62,598 nucleotides of DNA from Syntrophomonas sp. UBA5314 (GTDB lineage Bacteria; Bacillota; Syntrophomonadia; Syntrophomonadales; Syntrophomonadaceae), in contig DHRK01000054.1 in assembly GCA_002410325.1 (NCBI GenBank), positions 1 through 62,598 of the forward strand. The letters run 5' to 3'. The translations under genes were made by a program, and so were the position numbers. Below, one piece after another: positions 1 to 6,900 of this stretch (its first letter is position 1; the number at the start of each line of letters is the position of its first letter). The notes under the pieces were generated by a model. It was not told the origin of the DNA. It was given only the letters and a program-made list of their open reading frames with translations, and did not search any database.

Positions 1-331
1 TTTGACGGGATTTTAGGTTACATGAAAAAAATAAATATCATCTGGATCTGGCACCAAGTAACATTACTATTTGTTAAGCGGCAAAATGCCTAAAAAAAGA
101 TTTTACTTTCATGTTGCATATCAGCGTGTAGTCATGAAGGCTATGGATAAACGGGAGTTACGTTACAAATAGTAGAAGAGTTTGAGAATGATTTATATGA
201 TTGCTTAAATAACAGGAAAAAGTAAACAATGGCATTATTATAACTCATCTGTATTTCAATTAAGAAGGATATTTTGCCGGAAAGAGCATATAATATAAGT
301 AAGGAAAGTAAGGAAAAGGAGGGCCTGCAAA
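1..331. other. Intergenic region upstream of the AbrB/PIN pair
   Basis: No convincing gene is visible. The stretch is A/T-rich. A TATAAT hexamer at 289-294 could be the -10 box for the toxin-antitoxin pair, but no good -35 sits 16-18 bases upstream. A strong purine-rich ribosome site (aaggaggg) lies at 315-322, just before the ATG at 332. Confidence 0.4.
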
Positions 332-607
332 ATGGAAGTTGCCAAAATTACCAGCAAAGGTCAAATTACAATTCCTATTGACATTCGCAAAAAGCTTAAC
401 CTGAAAGATGGTGATAAGGTAATTTTTATTGAAGACGGTGATAAGATTATTTTTGCTAATGCTGCCAAAGTAGCTTTTATGAATGTTCAAAAGGCATTTG
501 AAGGTGAAGCGGAACGGCTTGGGTTGAAAAATGAACAAGATGTAGTGGATATGGTGGATGAAATAAGAAAAGAAATGTGGGAAAAACGATATGCGGATAA
601 TGATTGA
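332..607 (+). CDS. AbrB/MazE/SpoVT-type antitoxin
   Basis: This 91-residue protein starts with the swapped-hairpin AbrB DNA-binding fold. Residues 1-45 carry the pattern TSKGQITIPIDIRKKL and then LKDGDKVIF, typical of the SpoVT-AbrB/MazE superfamily. The C-terminal half (about 46-91) is helical and charged and should be the toxin-binding arm. The gene overlaps the downstream PIN-domain gene by 17 bases, the usual antitoxin-first order of a type II toxin-antitoxin operon. In such pairs the antitoxin represses its own promoter and neutralises the toxin. The start is supported by a strong ribosome site 9 bases upstream. Degraded copies of parts of this gene or a close relative lie near 12.6 kb and 27.7 kb. 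The family call is firm; activity is inferred. Confidence 0.87.
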   Translation: MEVAKITSKGQITIPIDIRKKLNLKDGDKVIFIEDGDKIIFANAAKVAFMNVQKAFEGEAERLGLKNEQDVVDMVDEIRKEMWEKRYADND

Positions 608-992
608 TACAAACATCCTCATTTCAATATATCTTTTTCCCACCCCGGTCATGCGTGAATTAGTTGACACTATCACTGAGAAACACACCATCGTATTGCC
701 ATCCTATGTAATTGATGAACTCAAAACAGTAATCAAACGTAAGTTTCCGGCCAAATATCAATTTTTGGATGCATTCCTTAGGGAATTACCTTTTGAATAT
801 ACTTATACGCTTGAAAAGATTGATGCCAATAAGTACCCGAATATTCGAGATAAGAAGGACCTGCCCGTTCTTGTTTCAGCGATTATAGAGGATGTAGATA
901 TTTTAATTACAGGTGATAAGGATTTTTCTGATGTGGAGATAGAAAAGCCGGAAATACTCACGCCCACACAATTCTTGAAGAAATATAGTTAA
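591..992 (+). CDS. PIN-domain ribonuclease toxin (VapC-like)
   Basis: The 133-residue protein has PIN-domain hallmarks: an N-terminal MIDTNIL motif with the first acidic residue, a middle helix region (about 40-75), and a C-terminal ITGDKDF motif carrying the last conserved Asp pair. PIN toxins are Mg-dependent RNases that cleave tRNA, rRNA or mRNA. It starts inside the last codons of the AbrB-type gene, so the two are translationally coupled. ATG codons at 591 and 600 are both possible starts; the second gives the conserved MIDTN start. The length is normal for the 'putative toxin-antitoxin system toxin component, PIN family' group. No truncation is visible. Confidence 0.87.
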   Translation: MRIMIDTNILISIYLFPTPVMRELVDTITEKHTIVLPSYVIDELKTVIKRKFPAKYQFLDAFLRELPFEYTYTLEKIDANKYPNIRDKKDLPVLVSAIIEDVDILITGDKDFSDVEIEKPEILTPTQFLKKYS

Positions 993-1013
993 ACGCTTAT
1001 ATTAATCATTGAC

Positions 1014-1036
1014 CGCCGAACAGGCGATTTTTCTTT
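1014..1036 (+). terminator. Weak Rho-independent terminator after the toxin gene
   Basis: A short stem CGCC/GGCG (1014-1017 and 1023-1026) is followed by a long T-rich run. The stem is only four pairs, so this is a modest terminator candidate. Confidence 0.45.
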
Positions 1037-1051
1037 TTTAGAAATGCATAA

Positions 1052-1339
1052 TTGGGAAATATACTGAATTTTAAAGTACATGAATCACTGCTACAACGCA
1101 TATCGAAAATTGTGTATTATTGTCGAAAAAGTAATACTAAATTGGAAGAAGGCATGAAATATACTGGTAAAACCCTGTCTGTAGCAATTAAGAAGTATGT
1201 TGAAGCTGGGCTTAAATCCGTAATCATATATTCAGGCCAGTACTTTGCAATCTTCGGCTTCTTGGAATTTATTCAATTGTATGCGGCATGCGGCACAGAA
1301 GTAAAGAAGTGCCTGGAGCCGATTCTTGCCAAAGTATAG
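1052..1339 (+). CDS. Unrecognised small ORF
   Basis: This open frame encodes 95 residues from a TTG codon with no convincing ribosome site. The N-terminal half is basic; the C-terminal half contains hydrophobic stretches and two Cys residues (AACGTEVKKC). I recognise no family. It lies between the toxin-antitoxin pair and a broken antirepressor gene, in a region rich in debris, so it may be a chance ORF or a fragment. Confidence 0.25.
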   Translation: MGNILNFKVHESLLQRISKIVYYCRKSNTKLEEGMKYTGKTLSVAIKKYVEAGLKSVIIYSGQYFAIFGFLEFIQLYAACGTEVKKCLEPILAKV

Positions 1340-1381
1340 CATGACATTAAGGTGGGGGGCATATTACGAATTGAAGTTTAT

Positions 1382-1415
1382 CCGAAGATAAGCGACAGCA
1401 TGAGATTATCTTCGG
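1382..1415. repeat. 10-bp inverted repeat
   Basis: Arms ccgaagataa (1382-1391) and ttatcttcgg (1406-1415) are perfectly complementary around a 14-base loop. A TATAAT hexamer follows at once (1416-1421), so the structure could be an operator or a transcript hairpin. There is no T-run. Confidence 0.5.
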
Positions 1416-1529
1416 TATAATAGATGTTATCGATTCTTTAGCCTCATAATTCAACCTGAGTATCATATTTGCAAAGAAAATGGGATTGCAACTAGAACGT
1501 ATGTTCGATAAAATTATATAAGAGTTATT

Positions 1530-1559
1530 TTTAAACCTATCGTATTCGATAGGTTTAAA
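1530..1559. promoter_or_regulatory. Perfect 13-bp inverted repeat upstream of the BRO-type gene
   Basis: Arms TTTAAACCTATCG (1530-1542) and CGATAGGTTTAAA (1547-1559) are perfect reverse complements around a TATT centre. The palindrome ends 21 bases before the ATG of the antirepressor-like gene. It is a good candidate for an operator bound by a dimeric repressor, or for a hairpin in the leader transcript. Confidence 0.6.
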
Positions 1560-1580
1560 TGCAGAAGGCAGGGAGAATGC

Positions 1581-2453
1581 ATGAATGAAAATAACAAGAT
1601 TCAATTATTTGAGGATAAACGCATCCGTACAGCTTGGGATGAAGAGGAACAAGAGTGGTACTTTTCTGTGGTGGATGTAGTGTCAATTCTAACCGACCAA
1701 GCAACGCCTCGAAGCGCAAGCACATACTGGGCTGTTTTGAAAAAACGCTTTATTGAAGAAGGATTTCAGTTGCTTACAAATTGTAAGCAACTGAAATTGA
1801 AAGCTGCAGATGGAAAACGTTACAATACTGATGTTGCAAATACCGAACAGCTTTTACGCATTATACAGTCCATCCCGTCGCCGAAAGCCGAGCCATTTAA
1901 AATGTGGCTTGCTCAGGTCGGACGTGAGCGTATATGAGGAAACAATTGATCCGGAACTGACCATCGATCGTGCTTTAGTTACATACCTGAAAAAGGGATA
2001 TTCTCGCGAATGGATTAACCAACGATTGCAAGCAATTCAAGTACGCAAAGAGCTTACCGATGAATGGGATGACCGTGGCGTAAAACGGGGGCAAGAATAT
2101 GCTATACTGACTGACGAAATTACAAGAGCATGGTCGGGCATGACGACTCGGCAGTACAAACAGCTCAAAGGACTGAAAAAGGAAAATCTCCGCGACAACA
2201 TGTCTACATTGGAACTAGTTCTTAACATGCTTGCTGAGGCCACCACAACTGAAATTTCAAAAACAACAGAACCGCAAACCTTTAAGAAAACAGGCAGGTA
2301 GCGCAACGCGGCGGTCGAATTGCAGGAAACACACGCAAAGAAATTGAGGCAGATACCGGTAAGCCTGTCATAACTAGCAAAAACGCTATTGATTTCTCCC
2401 GACTTATTGCTAACGTCATTGAGGAATCTGATAAAGATGATAAGAATGGTTAA
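1581..2453 (+). pseudogene. BRO-N/antirepressor-type protein, broken by two frameshifts
   Basis: Three consecutive frames together rebuild one phage-antirepressor-like protein of roughly 290 residues. Frame one (1581-1937) holds the BRO-N part, with WYFSVVDVVSILTD and SPKAEPFKMWLAQVGRERI. Frame two continues from about 1934 (DPELTIDRALVTYLKKGYS, then TTRQYKQLKGLKKENLRDN). Frame three ends at 2453 with the characteristic tail (RGGRIAGNTRKEIEADTGK). The junctions need a net shift near 1934 and a one-base loss in an A-run near 2286. Such proteins are common as lone chromosomal copies outside prophages. The ribosome site (agggagaatgc) and start look intact, so decay may be recent. Sequencing error at either junction cannot be excluded. 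Confidence 0.85.
1764..1796. repeat. Perfect 16-bp palindrome inside the BRO-type reading frame
   Basis: Arms TTTCAGTTGCTTACAA (1764-1779) and TTGTAAGCAACTGAAA (1781-1796) are perfect reverse complements around a single A. The palindrome lies wholly within coding sequence, in the QLLTNCKQLKLK region of the BRO-N domain. A 33-bp intragenic palindrome this perfect is unusual and could be a self-binding site or a protected hairpin. Confidence 0.8.
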
Positions 2454-2473
2454 AGTGGAAAAGAGGTTGAAAT

Positions 2474-2827
2474 ATGGTTATCATAGCCTTTGCGGGAGTC
2501 GGAAAAACCTATTTCTGCAATAACGTCGAGGGCGCTAAAGATTTTGTATGTATGCCCTATAAGTACATTTTACCGAAAGGGAAAATAGATGCTGCTGAAG
2601 AAGAGGCGAGAAAAGCCGATTTGAGCCTCGAAATAAATTCGGATTATCCCCAAAATTATGTGAATGCGATATTGGAAAATATGAATAGATGCGATTATCT
2701 CGTTATACCGTCGGATGCACGTGTACTCGCAGGCTTGAAAGATAAAAATGTGCCATATATATTATGTTATCCCGAGGTTGGCCTTAAAGATGAATATAAG
2801 AAAAGATATTTGCAGAAATACTACTAA
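2474..2827 (+). CDS. Small P-loop protein, 3' end probably replaced
   Basis: The 117-residue product opens with a Walker A-like motif (IIAFAGVGKTYFCNN, residues 3-17), suggesting a small phage- or plasmid-type nucleotide-binding or kinase-like protein. The middle (MNRCDYLVIPSDARVLAGL) and the PYILCYPEVGLKDEYKKRYLQ segment resemble adenylate-kinase-like P-loop proteins whose C-termini normally continue beyond this point. Here the frame ends in KYY just where a different reading frame becomes recognisable as the tail of an ArsC-like protein. The gene therefore seems to have lost its 3' end at a deletion junction near 2805-2825. The function is unknown. Confidence 0.55.
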   Translation: MVIIAFAGVGKTYFCNNVEGAKDFVCMPYKYILPKGKIDAAEEEARKADLSLEINSDYPQNYVNAILENMNRCDYLVIPSDARVLAGLKDKNVPYILCYPEVGLKDEYKKRYLQKYY

Positions 2828-2919
2828 ACAATCCTCAGCTATATAAAACCCCCATTGTACGTAATGGCAGGTTAGCTACGGTAGGTTATCAGCCGGAAGT
2901 ATGGAAAGAATGGGAGTAG
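2803..2919 (+). pseudogene. C-terminal remnant of an ArsC/Spx-family protein
   Basis: Read in the frame ending at the TAG at 2917-2919, this stretch encodes about 38 residues containing KTPIVRNGRLATVGYQPEVW. This is the diagnostic C-terminal segment of arsenate-reductase-like (ArsC/Spx superfamily) thioredoxin-fold proteins. No N-terminal part, catalytic Cys or start codon is present. It abuts and overlaps, in another frame, the end of the P-loop ORF, so it is a relic joined by deletion. Confidence 0.7.
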
Positions 2920-2961
2920 AGAAGAAATTCTCTTAAGAAAAATAAAATATTACCAATAAAG

Positions 2962-2989
2962 GCATCTGCTGAAAAACAGGTGCTTTTTA
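2962..2989 (+). terminator. Rho-independent terminator, copy 1 of a repeated hairpin
   Basis: The sequence gcatctgctgaaaaacaggtgc followed by a T-run forms a stem (gcatctg paired with caggtgc, one G-T pair). An almost identical hairpin recurs at 3288-3315, flanking the small ORF between them. Confidence 0.65.
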
Positions 2990-3091
2990 TTATTTAGGGT
3001 CAATTTTCGATTAATGAAAGCATTGATTTATTATTTAAACATGGTTAAAATGGCAAAGGTAAATTTTTAAGCAAAGGGGATAAGGAAAACT

Positions 3092-3274
3092 TTGGAAGAG
3101 GAAAACAAGAGAATGAATTGGGCCGGGTTTGTAGAAACAACTATCGTTAACTTTTTTCAACAAAACGAACTTGAAAAGCTTTCATTAGAAGACGGAAAAG
3201 GGAACAAAGCTAAATTGACCAAACAAAAGGATAATGTGATAAAGGTTGAATATACTTCAACTACGACATTATAA
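3092..3274 (+). CDS. Small hypothetical protein between two copies of one terminator
   Basis: A 60-residue charged protein beginning at TTG, with a purine-rich site (aggggataagg) upstream. It contains WAGFVETTIVNFF near the N-terminus and a Lys-rich C-terminal half. I recognise no family. The gene is bracketed by two near-identical Rho-independent terminators, so it may be a self-contained mobile cassette or a duplicated 3' region. It may well be expressed, but its role is unknown. Confidence 0.45.
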   Translation: MEEENKRMNWAGFVETTIVNFFQQNELEKLSLEDGKGNKAKLTKQKDNVIKVEYTSTTTL

Positions 3275-3287
3275 ACAAAACGGAAGA

Positions 3288-3315
3288 GCATCTGCTGAAA
3301 GGCAGGTGCTTTTTA
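3288..3315 (+). terminator. Rho-independent terminator, copy 2 of a repeated hairpin
   Basis: Arms gcatctgc (3288-3295) and gcaggtgc (3302-3309) pair with one G-T wobble and are followed by a T-run. The sequence repeats the hairpin at 2962-2989 almost base for base. Confidence 0.7.
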
Positions 3316-3340
3316 ATATGGGCGAATATATGGATTACAA

Positions 3341-3487
3341 ATGCGATTTATATGGCATAAGTTGTATTCTGAATGGCTTCAACAGCGGTATAATCAAGAA
3401 GGAAATTTAGCAAACACAGAAATATATGATTATATGGAAAAAATGTTGATGAGAACGGTGTGTATTTATGGCAGTTGGAGAGAGTGA
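3341..3487 (+). other. Possible 48-residue ORF or gene fragment
   Basis: The frame from ATG 3341 to TGA 3487 encodes a peptide with aromatic and acidic character (SEWLQQRYNQEGNLANTEIY). It overlaps the upstream part of the MGMT-type ORF and has no clear ribosome site. It reads like natural protein sequence, so it may be a fragment of a lost gene. Confidence 0.25.
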
Positions 3488-3857
3488 AAGGCTAATTGAC
3501 AGGCTTGGGGGAATTTGGTTTATGGAGCCGTCTTCGTTGGGAGAGTTTGCTGGCATGAAAAGAGCAGACTTCTATACAAGGGTCTATCAGATTGTACAGG
3601 CAATCCCCCGGGGCCAGGTGGCAACGTATGGGCAAATTGCCTGGATACTGGGTAAGCCCCAATGCGCACGGAGGGTAGGACAAGCCCTGTATCATGCTCC
3701 CCATGATGTAAATCTGCCCTGCCACCGGGTGGTAAACAGTAGGGGAGGGTTGGTTCCGCATTGGGCTGAACAGAAAGATTTATTGCTAAGGGAAGAGGTT
3801 GCTTTTAAACACAACGGTTGTGTGGATTTGAAAAAACATTTATGGAAAATCTTCTGA
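3468..3857 (+). CDS. MGMT-family methylated-DNA--protein cysteine methyltransferase domain protein
   Basis: This is the DNA-binding/active-site domain of O6-alkylguanine-DNA alkyltransferase without the Ada N-terminal half. Numbering from the ATG at 3468, residues 30-129 contain the family start (KRADFYTRVYQIVQAIPRG), the helix-turn-helix with the Arg finger (CARRVGQAL), and the active site LPCHRVVNSRGG with Cys85. The Cys distinguishes it from alkyltransferase-like proteins, which carry Trp there, so it may transfer alkyl groups as well as flag lesions. The conserved domain starts at the in-frame ATG at 3555, preceded by gggagag at 3539-3545; that is probably the real start. It stands alone between the accessory strip and a MITE-like element. 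Confidence 0.85.
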   Translation: MAVGESERLIDRLGGIWFMEPSSLGEFAGMKRADFYTRVYQIVQAIPRGQVATYGQIAWILGKPQCARRVGQALYHAPHDVNLPCHRVVNSRGGLVPHWAEQKDLLLREEVAFKHNGCVDLKKHLWKIF

Positions 3858-3940
3858 CGTTCCTTTATCACCAGCAGCAGTGGGGCAGGGGCTTACATCA
3901 TCTTTCCTGTTTGCGGCTATTACCTTAATGGCTTTTACGC

Positions 3941-4223
3941 CTAGTGGTCTGTAACATCTAAAGGTTTAGGTTATCCGCCGAGAAAAATTTTCGCGGCGGG
4001 CGGCGGCTCCTTGGCGTCCTGCCATCGCCGCATTAGCCCATCCATGTGCGTCAGCTCCTTGCCGTCCTGGCACCGCCGCACTAGTTCGTCCATGAACGTC
4101 GCCGCATTAGCCCGTCCGTGGGCGTCAAATGAGTAATACTGGACGTATTGCGATTGACGCAAACAAAGCCCTGCGGAAATTTGGCCGGCGGGAACCAAAT
4201 TTTTAGGTGTTACAGACCACTAG
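3941..4223. mobile_element. MITE-like element with terminal inverted repeats
   Basis: The two ends are inverted repeats: ctagtggtctgtaaca begins at 3941, and its exact reverse complement ends at 4223. The similarity continues inward with one mismatch (tctaaa versus cctaaa). The element is about 283 bp, much more G+C-rich in its core than its flanks, and has no full transposase. Its core has a 48-bp tandem repeat and a minus-strand 75-codon ORF. A related element begins at 62487: it shares a 24-base identical core block (4128-4151 versus 62560-62583) and similar ends. The size, inverted repeats and lack of a transposase fit a non-autonomous miniature transposon. Confidence 0.75.
4007..4126. 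repeat. 48-bp tandem repeat, about 2.5 units, inside the MITE
   Basis: Units begin at ctccttggcg (4007) and ctccttgccg (4055), with a partial third unit (cgcattagcccgtccgtggg). The period of 48 bases keeps a minus-strand frame open. That frame encodes repeats of the type DELVRRCQDGKELTHM and DGLMRRWQDAKEPPPA. Confidence 0.6.
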
Positions 4224-4310
4224 GTCAGCACCCCCATACCGGCAAGCCGCTCTTTTTGACTAAGGGACGAAGACAGAATCTTACCAGTATTTTTTGAAAA
4301 TATTGGATGG

Positions 4311-4316
4311 TATAAT
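4311..4316 (+). promoter_or_regulatory. Extended -10 promoter element for mutY
   Basis: TATAAT preceded by TGG (a TGn extended -10) lies 45 bases before the mutY ATG. The -35 region is a T-rich stretch and is not close to consensus, as extended -10 promoters allow. Confidence 0.5.
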
Positions 4317-4360
4317 CGCAGGTAGATCATACTTACCTCAAAACAAGCAGGGAGAAAAAC

Positions 4361-5479
4361 ATGAGCAGAGATGCGGGAGAAAAAGAAAACCCCGGGACCC
4401 AGGAGCGCCTTAAAGAGGCGGCGCAAAGCCTTCTGACCTGGTACCGGGAACATCATCGGGATCTTCCCTGGCGCTGCAGCAAGGACCCTTACAAAATATG
4501 GATCTCCGAAATCATGCTGCAGCAGACCCGGGTCGATACCGTCTTAGAATACTATCCGCGATTTATCACGCTTTTTCCGGATATCCATACGCTGGCCCGG
4601 GCCAGCGAGGAACAAGTGCTGACCAGTTGGAAAGGCCTGGGCTATTATAACCGGGCCAGAAATGCGCACCAGGCGGCCCGGATTATCGCCGACCGCTATG
4701 GAGGCGCCTTCCCAGAGGATTTGCAGGCCATCCAGGCGCTTCCCGGGATTGGGGCCTATACGGCTGGAGCCATTCTAAGCATTGCTTTCGGTAAAGCGGT
4801 TCCGGCCATCGACGGCAATGTCTTGCGTTTTATAGCCCGGCTGCTGCTCCTGCAGGATGCCCGGGGCAGCAGCGCCTTGCACCGAAAAGTGGACCAGGCG
4901 GTGGGCGGCATGATACCAGATCATCAAGCCGCGGATTTCACCCAGGCATTGATGGAAATGGGAGCTTTGGTATGTATCCCGGGCCATCCGCGCTGTGAGA
5001 CTTGCCCCGTAAATACCCTGTGCCTGGCCTGTGCGCATCAGATGCAAAGCGAGTTGCCGGTAAAAAAAGAGCGGAAGAAAGCGAACCCGCAGATGAGGTA
5101 TTGGGTTATGGCCTTTGTGAAAGAAAATCAGATTCTCATGGAATATCGGGAGGAGGAAACCCTCCTGGGACACCTATGGGGACTGCCCATGATTTTGATC
5201 CGGGAAGGGCTGGATCTGGTGCAAGAGGCTAAAGCGCATTTCGGTTTAGATATCGAAGCCGGCCCGGTTCTGGGAACCTTTATACACCAGTTTACCCATC
5301 GTTCCTGGCGCATGGAAGTCGTATCCTGCTCCCTCAGACAGTCCGGCCCTATAAGCAGTTCGCTGCAATGGCGGCATTTTGACGAGCTTCCTCAAATGGC
5401 TATTCCCACTGCTTTTCAAAAGATCATGCCCCTGTTAACAGCCGGTGACGCGGCTGACCAAGGTTCAAGAAGGTCTTGA
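4361..5479 (+). CDS. mutY: A/G-specific adenine DNA glycosylase MutY
   Basis: MutY removes adenine mispaired with 8-oxoguanine or guanine in base-excision repair. All key parts of the 372-residue protein are visible: catalytic Glu50 in SEIMLQQT, the helix-hairpin-helix LPGIGAYTA (128-136), catalytic Asp151 in AIDGNV, and the 4Fe-4S ligands Cys205-X6-Cys212-X2-Cys215-X5-Cys221. The C-terminal NUDIX-like 8-oxoG recognition domain spans about 245-360 (GHLWGLPM; FIHQFTHRSW). The start has an upstream site (aagcagggag) and an extended -10 promoter. It is monocistronic, between the MITE and a pseudogene region. The length is normal. Confidence 0.95.
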   Translation: MSRDAGEKENPGTQERLKEAAQSLLTWYREHHRDLPWRCSKDPYKIWISEIMLQQTRVDTVLEYYPRFITLFPDIHTLARASEEQVLTSWKGLGYYNRARNAHQAARIIADRYGGAFPEDLQAIQALPGIGAYTAGAILSIAFGKAVPAIDGNVLRFIARLLLLQDARGSSALHRKVDQAVGGMIPDHQAADFTQALMEMGALVCIPGHPRCETCPVNTLCLACAHQMQSELPVKKERKKANPQMRYWVMAFVKENQILMEYREEETLLGHLWGLPMILIREGLDLVQEAKAHFGLDIEAGPVLGTFIHQFTHRSWRMEVVSCSLRQSGPISSSLQWRHFDELPQMAIPTAFQKIMPLLTAGDAADQGSRRS

Positions 5480-5924
5480 TTAACGGTTGCCATCCCCAAG
5501 TGATTCAAGCCGTTGCCCGCTTGAAAAATATTCCCCTGGGCTAGGCATGTGGAATCTATAATCCTGTTGCAAAGCCGGAACACTTGATGAATAGAGGGTT
5601 TGGGGGATAATAAATGAAAATATGCTTTCACGTCTTTTCTTTGTAGAAGATAAATGGACTTGCCCATTTTATATAGATTAGGTAAGCATGCTTCTGCCAA
5701 TTCTTCACCTGGCTTATGATAAGAGAATGTTCAATGACATTCCGCAGTTCTCTGACATTGCCTGGCCAATCATGATTGATGAAATATTGAAGCGTTATAA
5801 GTACAAGAGACACGGCTGGAGAAAATGCTAAAATATTAAAATAAGCATGAATATAAAACCAGCATTTGGACGATGCGAAAATGGGAAAATTATTCTATAA
5901 TTGTTGTAAAATAGTTTTTCATGC
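5480..5924. other. Intergenic debris downstream of mutY
   Basis: About 445 bp without an intact gene. It contains the minus-strand sigma-54-activator relic (5628-5813). Another minus-strand stretch around 5480-5560 (GNIFQAGNGLNHLG) resembles a decayed Fis-type helix-turn-helix. The remainder is A/T-rich with no recognisable element. Confidence 0.5.
5628..5813 (-). pseudogene. Fragment of a sigma-54-dependent transcriptional activator
   Basis: The minus-strand frame encodes INHDWPGNVRELRNVIEHSL. This is the very conserved end of the AAA+ domain in NtrC/PspF-type bacterial enhancer-binding proteins. Nothing of the Walker motifs, GAFTGA loop or regulatory domain remains, and downstream residues do not match. 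A possible remnant of the Fis-like DNA-binding domain lies further along the same strand near 5480-5560. It is a relic. Confidence 0.75.
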
Positions 5925-6066
5925 CGTTTTATGCCGTTATGAAGAAAGACCCCGGGAGGATGTTCGGCTGGGATGACGGCATAAAGCAAAACCGGTTCTC
6001 AGCGCAAGACGCTGGTGTGAAAATTCGGTCGGCCAAAAACCGGGAAAGGATGGGACTTATATTATA
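5925..6066 (+). promoter_or_regulatory. Leader with several inverted repeats before the SLH-protein gene
   Basis: The leader contains complementary blocks: atgccgt near 5932 with acggcat near 5975; ccggtt near 5992 with aaccgg near 6040; and an agcg/cgct hairpin between these. It could fold into a multi-helix leader RNA. I could not match it to the c-di-GMP (GEMM) or other riboswitch consensus. A purine-rich site (gggaaaggatggg) precedes the ATG. Confidence 0.35.
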
Positions 6067-6900
6067 ATGAGAAACACTACCAAAAGAACACTGGCAATGA
6101 TCATCTGCCTGACCATGATGCTGACCCTGCAGCCGGCTGGAGTGCCAACCGCCCTGGCCGCCGCGCCGGAATGGACTGCGGTGGGCGGCCCGGGATTTTC
6201 CGACGGTGAGGCTTTCTGTACATCCCTGGCCATTGCCGCTGATGGAACCCTCTATGTCGCCTATAAAGGCAACGACAATAAAGCCACGGTGATGAAATAC
6301 AGCGGCACCGGTTGGGAACTGGTGGGAAGTGCGGGATTTTCTGCTGGTACGACGGACTATATATCCCTGGCTTTGGCCGGCGGAACGCCCTACGTCGCCT
6401 ATCAAGATTGGGGCATTGACAAGAAAGCCACGGTGATGAAATACAACGCTGGCCTCACCGGCTGGGAGGAGGTGGGCAGTCCGGGATTTTCCGCCGGTTA
6501 TATAGATTATACCTCCCTGGCCATCGGTAGCGGCGGGACTCTTTACGTCGCCTATAAAGATGCCGCCAACGAAGATAAAGCAACGGTGATGCGGTACATA
6601 CCGGACACCACCGCGCCAGTCCTGACTGCAGGCGGCGTAAGCCGCAGTTCGGACAGCGCGGCGACGGTGAGCTTTAACTCTGATGAAGAAGGACAATACT
6701 ATTATGCGGTGGTGGCGGAGGGCGCGGCGGCGCCGGCCCTTGACACCGGCGGCGCGGGAACAGCCTGCGGCGCCGGCGATCAGACCATCACCCTGACCAG
6801 CTTGAGCGCCGGGAATTGGGATATCTACATTAAGGTCAAGGATGCGTCCGGGAATGTCAGCAACGCTTTAACAATGACCATCCCATCCCTGATGGCATGA
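6067..6900 (+). pseudogene. SLH-type surface protein, N-terminal part up to an in-frame TGA
   Basis: The 277-residue N-terminal portion starts with a clear signal peptide (residues 1-32, RNTTKRT then a hydrophobic core and ALAAAPEW). Three repeats of about 50 residues follow (GGPGFSDGEAFCTSLAIA, AGFSAGTTDYISLALA, SPGFSAGYIDYTSLAIG), each with a YVAYK motif and KATVMKY, a beta-propeller-like pattern. A region with Ig/fibronectin-like character (DTTAPVLTAGGVSRSSDSA) comes next. The TGA at 6898-6900 interrupts the same reading frame that continues into a fibronectin-type and three-SLH-domain tail. The two halves clearly belonged to one secreted cell-wall protein. Without readthrough the product would lack its wall anchor. 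Confidence 0.75.

Noticed and set aside
1581..2453. Programmed ribosomal frameshifting in the BRO-type gene
   Set aside because: Two shifts are needed and neither junction has a slippery heptamer with a downstream structure. Decay or sequencing error is simpler.
3468..3857. Alkyltransferase-like (non-catalytic) protein
   Set aside because: The active-site motif is PCHRV with Cys, not the Trp typical of those proteins.
3971..4198. Minus-strand 75-codon ORF in the MITE as an ordinary gene
   Set aside because: It lies wholly inside the inverted-repeat element, consists partly of tandem repeats and has no ribosome site. It is recorded only as an element feature.
5925..6066. Cyclic di-GMP (GEMM) riboswitch before the SLH gene
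   Set aside because: The hallmark ACGCAAAGCC segment and the GNRA-receptor layout are absent. Only a generic structured leader is claimed.
6898..6900. TGA as a selenocysteine codon
   Set aside because: No SECIS-like hairpin is apparent just after the codon, and the position falls in a linker between surface domains where selenocysteine would have no role.
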